A stretch of DNA of 64,000 nucleotides, from positions 21,271 through 85,270 of the forward strand of contig MNCI01000828.1 in assembly GCA_015680685.1 (NCBI GenBank), given 5' to 3'. The position numbers were made by a program, and so were the translations under genes. Positions 54,601-64,000 of the stretch are shown here, piece after piece (the first letter of the stretch is position 1; each line of letters opens with the position of its first letter). Source of the stretch: Gnetum montanum (taxonomy: Eukaryota; Streptophyta; Gnetopsida; Gnetales; Gnetaceae). The notes under the pieces are model-generated. The model was given only the letters and a program-made list of their open reading frames with translations, did no database searches and was not told the DNA's origin.

Positions 54601-56632
54601 CATGGAGATGATGGCCATCAGTATTGATCTATTAAAATGGCTCCTTAGTTTTTTTACACATTTTTGTTTCACTTTTTTGTTTTTACACTTTGTTGTTTTA
54701 CACCATTTTTATTTTACACCATCTTTAGTACATTTTTTTTCTCTTTCTTACATATTTTACTATTTCTTCTATATTTTACTTTATTTTTTTTTGAGTTTTC
54801 TATTATTTTTCCTAATGTTTTTTTTTTTATTTTTCTTGATTGCTACCAAGACTAAGTGCAACTGTAGCTATTAATTGATGGTGGTTTATACTATAATGTT
54901 ATTTGATTGCTAATTTTTGGATTCTATTTTTGAATTTCAATATTGATAACTAAGACATGTTTTCTTTTTCATGACAATAGGTGGTGAGTCCATGTCATCC
55001 ACCCATCCACAAAACTCTATGGTGTTCCTTATTTTGGAAATATGAGGTTCCCTTCCTTCATGAAACTTTTAGCAAATTGGTGACCTTGGTAGTTTCCAAA
55101 CTTGGGAAGAATTCAATGGATAGACGTAGGTGTTACTTCAAGGGTATTTGATGTTCTCTATAATTGCTTACCTTCTTGGATGCATGAGTGTTTTCATGGA
55201 TTTTCCACCATGTCGTTGTTGACCAATAATAAGAAGCTAAAAGCCTTTGCATGGTGTGGTTCCCATTAAAAACAAATAAAAAATAAAATTCAAAAAAAAA
55301 TAACAAAAATGAAAATTCAAAGAACACCCTTAGATGAGATAACAGGCTACAAGCACTAGTTATAGGAATAGAAAGACATGTTACCCATGCCTGAAGGTCC
55401 CCTCTAACTAATGTCTGTCTCACTTTTTGTTTCTCTTATCTTCTCTTTTAGGAATGCTCTTGTATCTTAAGGGGGATGGACCAACCTTGGAGTGTTAATG
55501 TGAAGTCACTGAAAGTGGATGATTTTGATTTACACTAAGGATGGTTGTTATCAGGTCATATTAACCATGAAATTCATAAGGGACTTCATGTGACCACAAT
55601 ATGGAACTCCATTTCACTCTTTCTCATCCATCTATGCTTCCCATAGCCCACCTCACTATTGGTTTTTTATGTTTTGTTCAATGTCTTATTTTAATGTGTC
55701 AAAATTCTTACGTAGATTCTTACGGGATTTAGTCCTTAACTTTCAACAACCATTAATCACCTATGTGATCCATGGAATCCTTGGTTTAAGTGCATGGAAG
55801 GGCATTAACTACATGAGCCTACTATGGCAAGGACCCACTTGCATACCTCTTGGTTAGGATAGTTAAGTTTCTTATATTTAGAAATTTTTGCATTGAAATC
55901 ATTTGTGCTCCATGTTGATTATGTCCAATTTTGCACTTCTTCCTAAGTTTATCCAATCATTCTCTTGATAAAAAAAACTCCTTTTTTGTGAATTATCTAG
56001 CCCTCTTCATGCATATCTTCATGTTAATGGCCTTTTTGGGTCTCTGTTGACTCCAATTTCATGCAAAAACTCTCTTTTTTATGCAAATTTTCAAAGTGAA
56101 AATTTCTATCTTTGGTTGTGTCGATGTGGTCTTGTTGACGCAGCCCCTCACATTGACACAACCTTGTATATGAGATCCTATTAATGCAACCATCAAAACC
56201 TATAAATATAGCACAACACTTTAAAATGTTTTACCATTTGCTTTAAATGTAAGAGGAGTTTTTACAATTGTTTAAAGCCCAGAACCTTCTTGAGCCCATA
56301 ACTTTCAAACTACTTGTTTGATTCACCTCATTCTTCATTCCTATAGCTACTGAAGGTAAACTCTACATTGTGGGGGTCACAAACCTTAGTTTTCTAATAA
56401 AAAGTTTCCAAGTTCCACAAGGTTTAACCAATAAAATAACATTAAAATCACTCATTTATGAGAGTTAAACCTTCCCAATGAAGTCTCGTAGACATTAAGA
56501 TAATATAATAATAAAATGACTAATCCACCATGATCACAACTTAGCCAAGTGTAATGAATCCAAGAGATAAGGTACTCAACTATTATAAAGTTATACATTA
56601 AATGCTAATCCTTGGTGATGTTGTGATCACAG
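54600..56632 (+). other. Post-pol non-coding region, copy D
   Basis: T-rich spacer (54640-54840), the block shared with B (TCATCCACCCATCCACAAAA near 54994), A-rich hairpin relic (55244-55340), ACATGTTACCCATGCCTGAA (55377-55396), then a U3-like GATG-motif segment with TATAAATATA at about 56110-56215 and finally a splice-acceptor-like site (56607-56632). No ORF supported; a 137-codon frame at 54461 is the integrase end plus spacer. Confidence 0.65.
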
Positions 56633-56635
56633 ATG
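56607..56635 (+). promoter_or_regulatory. Splice-acceptor-like site at the ORF3 start, copy D
   Basis: GCTAATCCTTGGTGATG (branch-point-like CTAAT) then TTGTGATCACAG directly before ATG (56633-56635). Conserved at the same place in B and C, decayed in E. It suggests that ORF3 is expressed from a spliced RNA; the donor is unknown. Confidence 0.55.
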
Positions 56636-59350
56636 AAATCAAGACCAAAGCACCCATTGGAAGGAAGAATGCCCTAACCAAGGGATAAGTTACCTAGAAC
56701 TGGAAGGGGCTAGCAGGAGCAGACCCAAGAGCAAGCAACAGAGACACATGCAATGGGACCTCTTTGTGAAAACCCTAAAGTGAAATCTATCTGATAGATT
56801 CCAAAAGCTAAAATGGAGCAGTCCCACCGAGATGAGATGCCTAGTCCTAGACCTAACCTTGAGGTCACTTTGATAAAGGCCTATCATAGGCAAATTGAAT
56901 CTAGGGAGGTGAAAACGTAACTCGAAACTTCCCCCATGTGGCCCATTCTCACTTCTAGTAAAGAATGGTACATGGGTGAAACATACCTCTTCTGGAATAA
57001 TAGACAAGGTGATGCCACAATGAAGATTAAGGACATCTCCATGTCCTACTCAGTGAAAGCCATTTCTGAGGCCCTTAGATTACTTGAAACTACTTAGTAG
57101 AGATATCAACACAAGCAAACCTTGAGGTCAATAAGGAGTGAGTCTATTAGTGCTACGGTGTTAACCATAAGGAGTTTGGTTTTCTCGCAATAGTAGAGTG
57201 TACATACTTTAAGATGGTAGGCTACCACCTCCATCCAACAATGAGGCCCAACAAGATAACAACCTTCATTGCCCCTATGTGCACCACTCTAAGCAGAAAA
57301 TTCCTGGTCAATCTTTGACAATTAATCTATCTAAATATGAAGAACCATTTTAAAGAAAATGAACATGGAAGGAAATCCAAAAATTATGTAGAAGGGGAGG
57401 AATAACCCACTACTCTAATGATACCATTAGACATGCTACTTCCACCTCTTGGGTAGAAATGATGAAGGATAACGTCCCTACCAAGGTGATTAAAAAGGAG
57501 TAGCTACCACCATCACCCACTCATTAGCAAATAATGCCAAAGTTCCACACTACCATTTAGTGCATGCACAAGCTCAATGAGAAACTCCTGTAGTAGTAGC
57601 AAGCAAGACCGACTGGTGGTGAATCCTCCATCTACAAACCAATGTTAAGTCATCTAAATGAATTAGCATGATCCATCAACAAGATGATAGGTTAGCACTA
57701 ATGTTTTCAACCCAAGGAATGCAAGTGCCCATGAGATCAAATCCTAGTGCCTAAGAGGTAATGATATCCCTCTCTTAATAGCAGCAATTCTTAGAAATCT
57801 ATTAAAATGTCACTACCTTTTTGGTACGTTTAGAGGAGGGCAAAGGGGAAACTATTCTAGTGATGTAGGAACAAAGGATAGGAAATGATTGTAGAAGTGG
57901 TTGATCACAGAGTGGCTAATGCATTCAATGCTGTTATAGCATCTATACAAGATGTTCCTACACTTAAATATGTGTAGGTATCTACAAGAGCACCAAGTGG
58001 AAGATTTAGTGCAACCTAGCATGAAGAGTTGTTGGACCAACTGATAGAAATTGGGTAGCCAATTCCATATATCTTTGATATCCTAGAAACCATTTTAGCA
58101 AACCAATTAAAGCTTCTTAAGGCTAAGGGAAAATTTTTCATTGCCAACATCAACTAGAAATAGCTCGAGCTGAGATTCAATGCTTAGTTGTAGAAGTTGG
58201 AAAACTAAAAACCTGCCTCCTTGATCCCACCATACTTAGCCAAGTAGTATAAAAATTTGAAGCTTTCCAACAGCTTCAACAAAAACTCAAAAAGGCTGAG
58301 TATGCAAAGGAGTCGATGGTCTTTGACCAAGCCCTTATTGATGCCACTACCTATAATATTCAAAAGGACTAGTTGGAGGTGCACCAAGAGAACATAAGGC
58401 TGATCCAAGAAAACCATTACCTGTGAAATGTTAAGATGTAGAAAGAACAGATGGCTGAATTCATCCAATAGTAGCAGGAGTAGCTTGATAGAGTGAATAC
58501 TAAACTAAGGAGGTTGGTAATAGAAAATCAAAATCTTTCAATGGAGGAGTTACATGCCCTTTGCCAAAAGTCTACAATTGAAATCACTGCTTGGAAGAAC
58601 AAGGCCTTGAAGTTTGAAAGGGTCAACAACCACTATAGTGATCAGGATGGTTTGTAGAAGGAAATTAATGAAAAACATATCTAGCTAGCAAAGGCAAAGG
58701 TGAATGAGACCCTCCACTAGCTCAAATAAGGAGGCAATGTGTGGTAGCCCATCTTTGATGGATTGAACACATATAATATCAAGGAGATGATAGAGTACAT
58801 GGAGCTTGCCAACCCCTGTTACTTAAACTTGGCAATGATGACTATTAGAAGGCTAAGGTCAGAGTTTGAGAAGTGACCAACTTGTACTTTCTATATGAGG
58901 CAAATTTCAAGTACCAAAGAGACATGGTAGAAGCTTGAGATAGCAAATGCAATACTTGAGATTCTCAAGGTAAATTTCACTGATCAAAGATGAATGGTAG
59001 AGAACCTAGCCAAAAGAATGAATGACTACCAAAAGCTACAAAATGCATTCAAGGTGTTCAATATCAAATGCAAATAGTTTACTACCTGGTTTGTTAATGT
59101 TAAGGAGTTGTTCCCTACAATGCCCTATGCTTAGGATGTTCCCTATAATGCCCTATGCTTAGGATGTTCCCATACTATATATGATTCTAGGAATAAGAAG
59201 GAGAAGATGAAAGCATTACTAGATACTTTCCATCTTCCACCAAAAGTTGCAACTGCAACAAGACAGCCATAACCACTGCGTTAACAACCACATGCACCTA
59301 AATTAGAAGGTTCTTCGAATCCTCAAGAGACTCCACCACCTACCGTTTGA
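56633..59350 (+). pseudogene. ORF3 of copy D: unknown protein with coiled-coil C-terminus
   Basis: About 2.7 kb of decayed coding sequence between an acceptor-like CAG/ATG and a TGA at 59348-59350, roughly 900 codons in the intact ancestor. N-terminal block 56866-57083: EVTLIKAYHRQIESREVKT, stop, LETSPMWPILTSSKEWYMGE, TYLFWNNRQGDATMKIKDIS, VKAISEALR; homologous to copy E. A second block about 57180-57345 reads EFGFLAIVECTYFKMVGYHL and HPTMRPNKITTFIAPM. The C-terminal half (about 58130-59240) is Lys/Glu/Gln/Leu-rich and heptad-like (QLQQKLKKAEYAKESMVFDQ; KLRRLVIENQNLSMEELHAL), ending in a Pro/Thr-rich tail. No transmembrane helix or envelope signature seen although Athila env-like ORFs occupy this place. 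Function unknown. Confidence 0.6.
59110..59165 (+). repeat. 28-bp tandem duplication in ORF3 of copy D
   Basis: GTTCCCTACAATGCCCTATG plus CTTAGGAT (59110-59137) is repeated with one change at 59138-59165. 28 is not a multiple of 3, so it also shifts the frame. Confidence 0.85.
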
Positions 59351-59599
59351 TTTTCTTTCTCGTATTCAAGCCATCAGAGGGGTTGTGCTAAAATTTTTTG
59401 TCATGGTGTTTAATTTTGTTGTCTTGAACACCAATTTTTGTAATAATTGTAAATTTGTACACTTGAGCACTTAGTTTTTATTTGTGTCAGTTGTGTGTTT
59501 GTAGTTAATTAATAATCCCATACCTTCCCAAAGTTTTGTAAAGAACTTGTTCCTCCTTTTGTTCACTCAAGGATAAATTTTCATTTAGTCATGGGGGTA
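59351..59599 (+). other. 3' UTR and polypurine tract, copy D
   Basis: Shares TGAACACCAATTTT and GTAAAGAACTTGTTCCTC with copy B. Ends in the tract AGTCATGGGGGTA (59587-59599) next to the 3' LTR. Confidence 0.75.
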
Positions 59600-60448
59600 T
59601 GATAAAGTATCTTCCTTAGGTTGCATCAACGTGACCCTGTCAATGCAATCCCATCAATGTAGTTGCGTCGATGCATGTTTTGATGCATTGACATGATCCT
59701 GTCAACACAGTATCTGTCTTTGCCTATAAATACATGCTCACTAGCTACATTTATGGCATCAATTCATTAGTGTCTTAGCAAAGCTCTTGCATTTTGTTTA
59801 TTTGATAGTTAGAATATTTTCTAAGTGTCTACAATAAGAGTGAGAAGTGTACAGATATTTATTCAAATACTAATGTACCTGAGCACCTTGGTGTGACCAA
59901 CAATAAAGATGAGCTTTCTTAACAAACCTTGAAGCATTTGGAAATAGCTTAATGTTTACTTCAAATGAATTTATTATTTGATCAATTTAATTTAATGCAT
60001 TGAATTAATTAATTAATTAGTGATTAATTAAAACACATAAATATGACCATTTCAAGCATATGTTAACATTTGGTAATCCTAGTAGCGCTTAACACTTGGT
60101 AACCCAGTAATGTTGCAACATTCTTTAAGATGTGTATAGTAAATGGGAACATATGCTTACGTTAGGATTAGTTAAGACATTAGTTAGTTACTAGATTAGT
60201 TAAAAACTTAATTAATTTATTTTCTAGCACTTAGGTAATTTAAATGATAAAAATCATATGCCTCAATTACACTTAACCATACACTTGAACTTCATAAGTA
60301 AAATTGAGAAGACAATGATCATGTCCTTGATATTCACTACCTAGACCCAGTGTACTTAGAGAGCTAAAGTCTACAAAATTTGACCAAATCACTTAATGAA
60401 CGTTAGTGATTCATATGGTTGGGCATTGGGTATACTCACTACTAATCA
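59600..60448 (+). repeat. 3' LTR of copy D
   Basis: 849 bp, TGATAAAGTATCTTCC to CTACTAATCA; GATG-type motif array 59615-59720, TATAAATA at about 59726-59733. A short TTAATTAATTAATTAG expansion near 60005-60020 is absent from the 5' LTR. Confidence 0.93.
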
Positions 60449-60453
60449 TATGT

Positions 60454-60690
60454 GTAGCCATAATCTCAACTTTCATAGACAACTAGAATCACTTAAAAAG
60501 ATTGAGAAATGATAGAGGTATAATTGAAATGGAAACTGCCACTCTTTTTGAAAATATAAGTGTAAAAATAATATTGTATGGTGATGATGTTTAATTAATA
60601 AAAGGTGATGAACATGAAAGTTGATGATTGTTGATAAAATTATGATAGAATTTGAATGATGAATGAAATTTCTTGATGAGAGAATTGATG
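60454..60690. other. AT-rich spacer between copies D and F
   Basis: Rich in GATGA-type words; nothing recognised. Copy F gag becomes recognisable only from about 60690. Confidence 0.5.
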
Positions 60691-62030
60691 ATGTGCTATA
60701 GTTGTTTCCTTTGAAAAAATCCATGGCCTAAGCATCTATGTAACAATAAATAGTATATGCTCATTACTTTATCAAGGGATTCATGTGTCCCTTGCTTTCA
60801 TCCTTGGATTTATTTTCTTGAATTCAACACTCTAGAATAAGTTTGATATTTGTCATTAAAAATTTCTAGCATGGTAGTCTATATTCTAATTGATTCTAGT
60901 TCTAAAGATATGTATTAACTTTTTACTTCTTTAATGAGCATACTTTAATTTTCACCAATCATTTTTTATATTTTGTAGGACACAAGTAGCATGGAAGGCT
61001 CAAAGGAAATGTTGCAGATCTGCATTATATCCTCCTTTGAACTTTGAAATGTTGTTCATGTCAAGTTGCTTAATATAATTATTCCTTAAATGCCTAGTAG
61101 GTATATACACTACTTTCCTAATGTTAATCATACTTCAAGTGGCTAGTGGGGGTTCTTCATAATCTTCAAGCTCATATGCTCTATTGTAGTGGTGACCCCT
61201 TTGATACTCGTGATGTTTTATTCTCTCATGATTGATTTTTCATTCTCTTTCTTTCTCTTCTTCATCATCTTCTACCTCCTCAAGATGTCTTCTTATTCTA
61301 TTATCATGTCTCTCATGATATTTTCCTCTTTCCCTATCATGATCCATTGTTATTCATTCTCTCCTATTAGAGTCTATTGATGATTATGATGAAAAGTATG
61401 GGGGAGTTGGAGAATGATGTCAACTAGTTCTCCTCCTATGACTCCTAGATTCATCTCTTCTAGATCTATCAAAGGTTTTACGCCTAAAATTCCCCTTAAG
61501 TTTAGACTCTACCTCTTCTCTTCCTAAAATTTCTGCATATGACTAAATGTTTGGAAATTAGATCTATGAGTCTAGTGATACTTTTTAGCTTTATATGAAT
61601 CATCTTCTTTCTTCGTAAGGATGATCATATATGACACATTTTCACCTTTTTCTTACTCATATCTTACTTCAATAATAGCATCCCTTCTTACTAAGCCTCT
61701 ATTTTATAATATGGTCTGATCATATTCTTAGTAACTTGGTACTCTTCTTGTACATGATCAAGATTTGATCTTAGAAGAAATACTTGAAGCATTGATGGTG
61801 CTAAACATTCTAGTGGTAAGACAAAATATTATCTTGTAAGTCTCTCCATATAAATTATTTATCCTTGTGAAAAATAAATGTGAAGTTAGGATAATATGGA
61901 TCAATATGAACATATAAGATTCTTGTTTACATCAATGCAATCCATTCTTCTCCATTATAATCTTTGTCATTACTTTCGTTAACATTAATAGCAGGTGGAG
62001 ATTTCACTTTGAATATGAAAGCCATTTTAA
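60690..62030 (-). pseudogene. gag remnant, copy F
   Basis: Starts with an MAFIFKVKSPPAI-like leader near 62025. Landmarks: the HPYYPNFTFIFH-like N-terminal motif near 61890, a basic Asp/Arg/His linker (61180-61510) present once (duplicated in E), LATRSMINIRKVVYIPTRHL near 61130, and a capsid region to 60690. Many stops. Confidence 0.7.
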
Positions 62031-62169
62031 TGTGGTTGATGCTTAAGTATGTATGTATTTTGAAAAATTATTCTAAGTATGAAAGATAGACTTGATGATA
62101 CTTGATACAACAATCTGTGTAAAATCAACTAACTAGAAAACATTGACACATCCCCAATAATGACACCAA

Positions 62170-63038
62170 TGATGAGTGGTAGAAAATTCCAACACTCAAC
62201 CATACAAGTCAAAAGTATCCACATACAATCAAATTGTAATCCATGGATGGACAGTTTAAGTATACTAGTAAGTTGATAGTAAGTTTGTGATCATTGTCTT
62301 TTCACTTAAAGTTAGCAAGGCGCAAATTATATGGTTTAACTCTTAGTGCGGTATATAATAAAATGATGTTGTTGGCTCTTAAATATGCTAATTATAAACA
62401 TAATGAAAATGAATGTAAATTCTATATCTAAGTACAATTAAAATGTAAAGTTATTCTAGCCTAATGGTGATAAGTATCTATTCCTAGTTTTCTATACACA
62501 TCTTGGATTGATGTAACTATTACCAAAATTACCAAGTAACTTTACTAATGAGCAAATCAAGTAAAGTCAATACTAGGTTACCAAATAGTTAGACTTTACA
62601 CTCAAAACTAGTTGTACTCATTCTACCTTACTAATGAACATTGGAGTAATAAATGACTTAGGAAATGTCAATGACATAGTAAAGGTAAACAACATGGAAA
62701 AGCAAATCTATTCTATGAGATATGCTACAATTATGAAGAACAATTTCAATCTTTATTATCATTCATGAATTATATCTAGGAACAATCCACTCAAATAAAG
62801 ATGTCGTACAACTATAATTCACCCTACTACGATCATTCACAACTAACTCTAACTTGAAAAAAACAAATTGCAAGAATTTTTTAAAGTATTGGGAAAAAAT
62901 TATTTTCAACGTGATGGTGGCTTTATATTTATAGACATGACCATGGCCCACTATATCATATCTATGACAATATATGTTAGGCTACGATATTGCATCTACG
63001 ATATTGTAAAAGTCATTAACATAGAGGTTTTTTTATCA
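62170..63038 (-). repeat. 5' LTR of copy F
   Basis: 869 bp, TGATAAAAAAACCTC (minus) to CCACTCATCA. GATATCG/AATATCG units at 62952-63007 and TATAAATA (minus) at about 62929-62936. Confidence 0.82.
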
Positions 63039-63049
63039 CTTATTATCTA

Positions 63050-64000
63050 ATCTTCTTTGCACATGCCCAAACCATCATAATATCATTATTGTAACTTATT
63101 TGAAATAGAAGTCACTTCAAGTCTTCTTCTAATTTTTGTATTGTGCAATTTATCTTTTTTGATAATATTTAACATCAACTAAGAATACATATTTCTAATG
63201 CATTAATTTATTGTTTATGTGTCTTTTGTATTATCCAACATTCAACATCATATAAGATAGAAAACCTAATTACTATCATATAAAATTTTCCCTTTAGCTT
63301 TAATGAGATTATTTTATCACAAAGAACACTACTAGCTTATCACCATTTTGACCATCTTGCCCTAATCCTTTTTTCTTCTATCTTTATTAATTTCACTATA
63401 TGATTGAAGAATAGATCCTAGCTATTAGAACTATTTGCAATGAAGGACCTTTTGTCCTTAAATTTTTACTTCTATTTCATCATGATGTATGCTATTATTG
63501 AAACTGCATTCCATATATTTTTTTAATTCTAATTTTAAGCCCTTTGATTCTAGAGCTTATTTATACTTCTCCATTTAAGAAGCAATATTTTCTCGAGCTC
63601 TATTCACCAACACTATTATATGCAAATAACATACATAAAGGAATTTCATCTTGTGTTTCCTTTATTAATTCATTTGTAACAATAGCAAATAAATATGGGA
63701 TAAGCTCATACCTTGATGTAGATCTACTATGACTGGAAAATCATATGTAGTTCCACAAGTTACTCTAATTTTAGTGATAGCTCCTTCATACATATATTGA
63801 ATCTCTTTTCTATATTTACCAGGAATGTTTTTCCTTTGCAAGACTCTCCAAATAATATCTTTGGGCACTTTATCATATGCTTTTTCCAAGTCAATGAAGA
63901 TCATATATAAATTTTCTCTATGTTTTTTGAATTACTTCATTAATTGTTGTATTAAGAAAATAGTCTATATTATAGATCTTCCTAGCATAAACTCAAATTA
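63050..64000 (-). mobile_element. RTE-type LINE reverse transcriptase fragment
   Basis: Minus strand, running off the window edge. The frame from 63904 reads MIFIDLEKAYDKVPKDIIWR, VLQRKNIPGKYRKEIQYMYE and TYDFPVIVDLHQGMSLSHIY, the RTE-clade RT fingers/palm (FIDLEKAYD.VP; G..QGS.LSP). After a break come SSVLCDKIISLKLKGKFYMI and ILYDVECWIIQKTHKQ at about 63330-63200, matching the conserved C-terminal part (LKGKFY....RP..LYG.ECW). The YADD region is decayed. It is interrupted on its 3' side next to the copy F LTR. Confidence 0.85.

Larger units (their letters stand above)
50153..60448 (+). mobile_element. Athila-like Ty3/gypsy LTR retrotransposon, copy D (with ORF3)
   Basis: A 10.3-kb plus-strand element with LTRs 50153-50998 and 59600-60448 and a perfect 5-bp target duplication tatgt (50148-50152, 60449-60453). 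Gag is truncated and joined through foreign-looking filler to the end of RT, removing about 3 kb (protease and RT core). RNase H and integrase remain as decayed frames. It has a long post-pol region with a third ORF (56633-59350). LTR U3 carries ATCGATG/GTTGATG motifs in place of GATATCG, so it is a distinct subfamily. Confidence 0.93.
60690..63038 (-). mobile_element. Athila-like Ty3/gypsy retrotransposon, copy F (gag and 5' LTR only)
   Basis: Minus strand: LTR 63038 to 62170, primer-site relic (TTGGTGTCATTATTGGGGAT at about 62169-62150), gag to about 60690. The closest relative in the window is copy E. The pol part is missing. The flank cttat (63039-63043) has no partner in the window. Confidence 0.8.

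Noticed and set aside
54461-54874. 137-codon Phe/Leu-rich frame resembling a membrane protein
   Set aside because: It is the integrase end running into the T-rich post-pol spacer; hydrophobicity comes from T-runs, also present as non-coding sequence in B, C and E.
57852-58468. Minus-strand frames of 62 and 87 codons
   Set aside because: Antisense to the Lys/Glu-rich coiled-coil part of ORF3, which yields Leu/Phe-rich antisense frames; no independent support.

Overview
This window reads as repeat-rich nuclear DNA of a seed plant; the species cannot be told from the sequence. The evidence is at least six Ty3/gypsy LTR retrotransposon copies of the plant Athila type (tRNA-Asp-like primer sites, RT active site FMDDF, integrase downstream of RNase H), two kinds of plant LINE, clusters of tRNA-derived SINEs, and one spliced plant gene relic. 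No bacterial, phage or organelle gene was seen.

Layout. 1-2826: young minus-strand Athila-like copy A (gag, primer site, 5' LTR), cut by the window edge. 2877-4260: SINEs and an RTE-LINE 3' end. 4487-14607: plus-strand copy B, complete with two LTRs and a perfect 5-bp target duplication (cttac). 14613-16390: AT-rich DNA with an old SINE and a local direct repeat. About 16395-25920 (minus): a multi-exon relic of an SQS1-like R3H/G-patch protein gene, with a dead L1-type LINE (17052-21024) in one intron. About 26400-37235 (minus): old copy E with gag, pol, a remnant of a third ORF and a truncated 5' LTR. 37270-38712: dense SINE cluster. 38765-39130: gag scrap. 39203-49185 (minus): copy C, nearly complete, flanked by ctagt/ctagc and containing an assembly seam (one N between identical 46-bp blocks). 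49191-50152: unrecognised lysine-rich remnant. 50153-60448 (plus): copy D, perfect 5-bp target duplication (tatgt), with most of gag-PR-RT deleted but a third ORF retained. 60690-63038 (minus): gag and 5' LTR of copy F. 63050-64000 (minus): RTE-type LINE reverse transcriptase fragment.

How it fits together. The elements share one plan: LTR, tRNA-Asp primer site, Gag, protease, RT, RNase H, integrase, then a long post-pol region before the 3' polypurine tract and LTR. Comparing copies shows that the post-pol region has conserved parts: a polypurine-tract-like G-run right after pol, a T-rich spacer, a hairpin with an A-rich loop, a conserved block, a splice-acceptor-like site ending CAG just before an ATG, and in D and E a third ORF. 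D and E share a clearly homologous protein block there; in D the C-terminal half looks like coiled coil. B and C keep the acceptor-like site but have lost the ORF. The ancestral element was therefore probably about 13 kb. This third ORF, apparently expressed by splicing, is the most interesting system here. Every copy carries stops, frameshifts or deletions; none looks autonomous.
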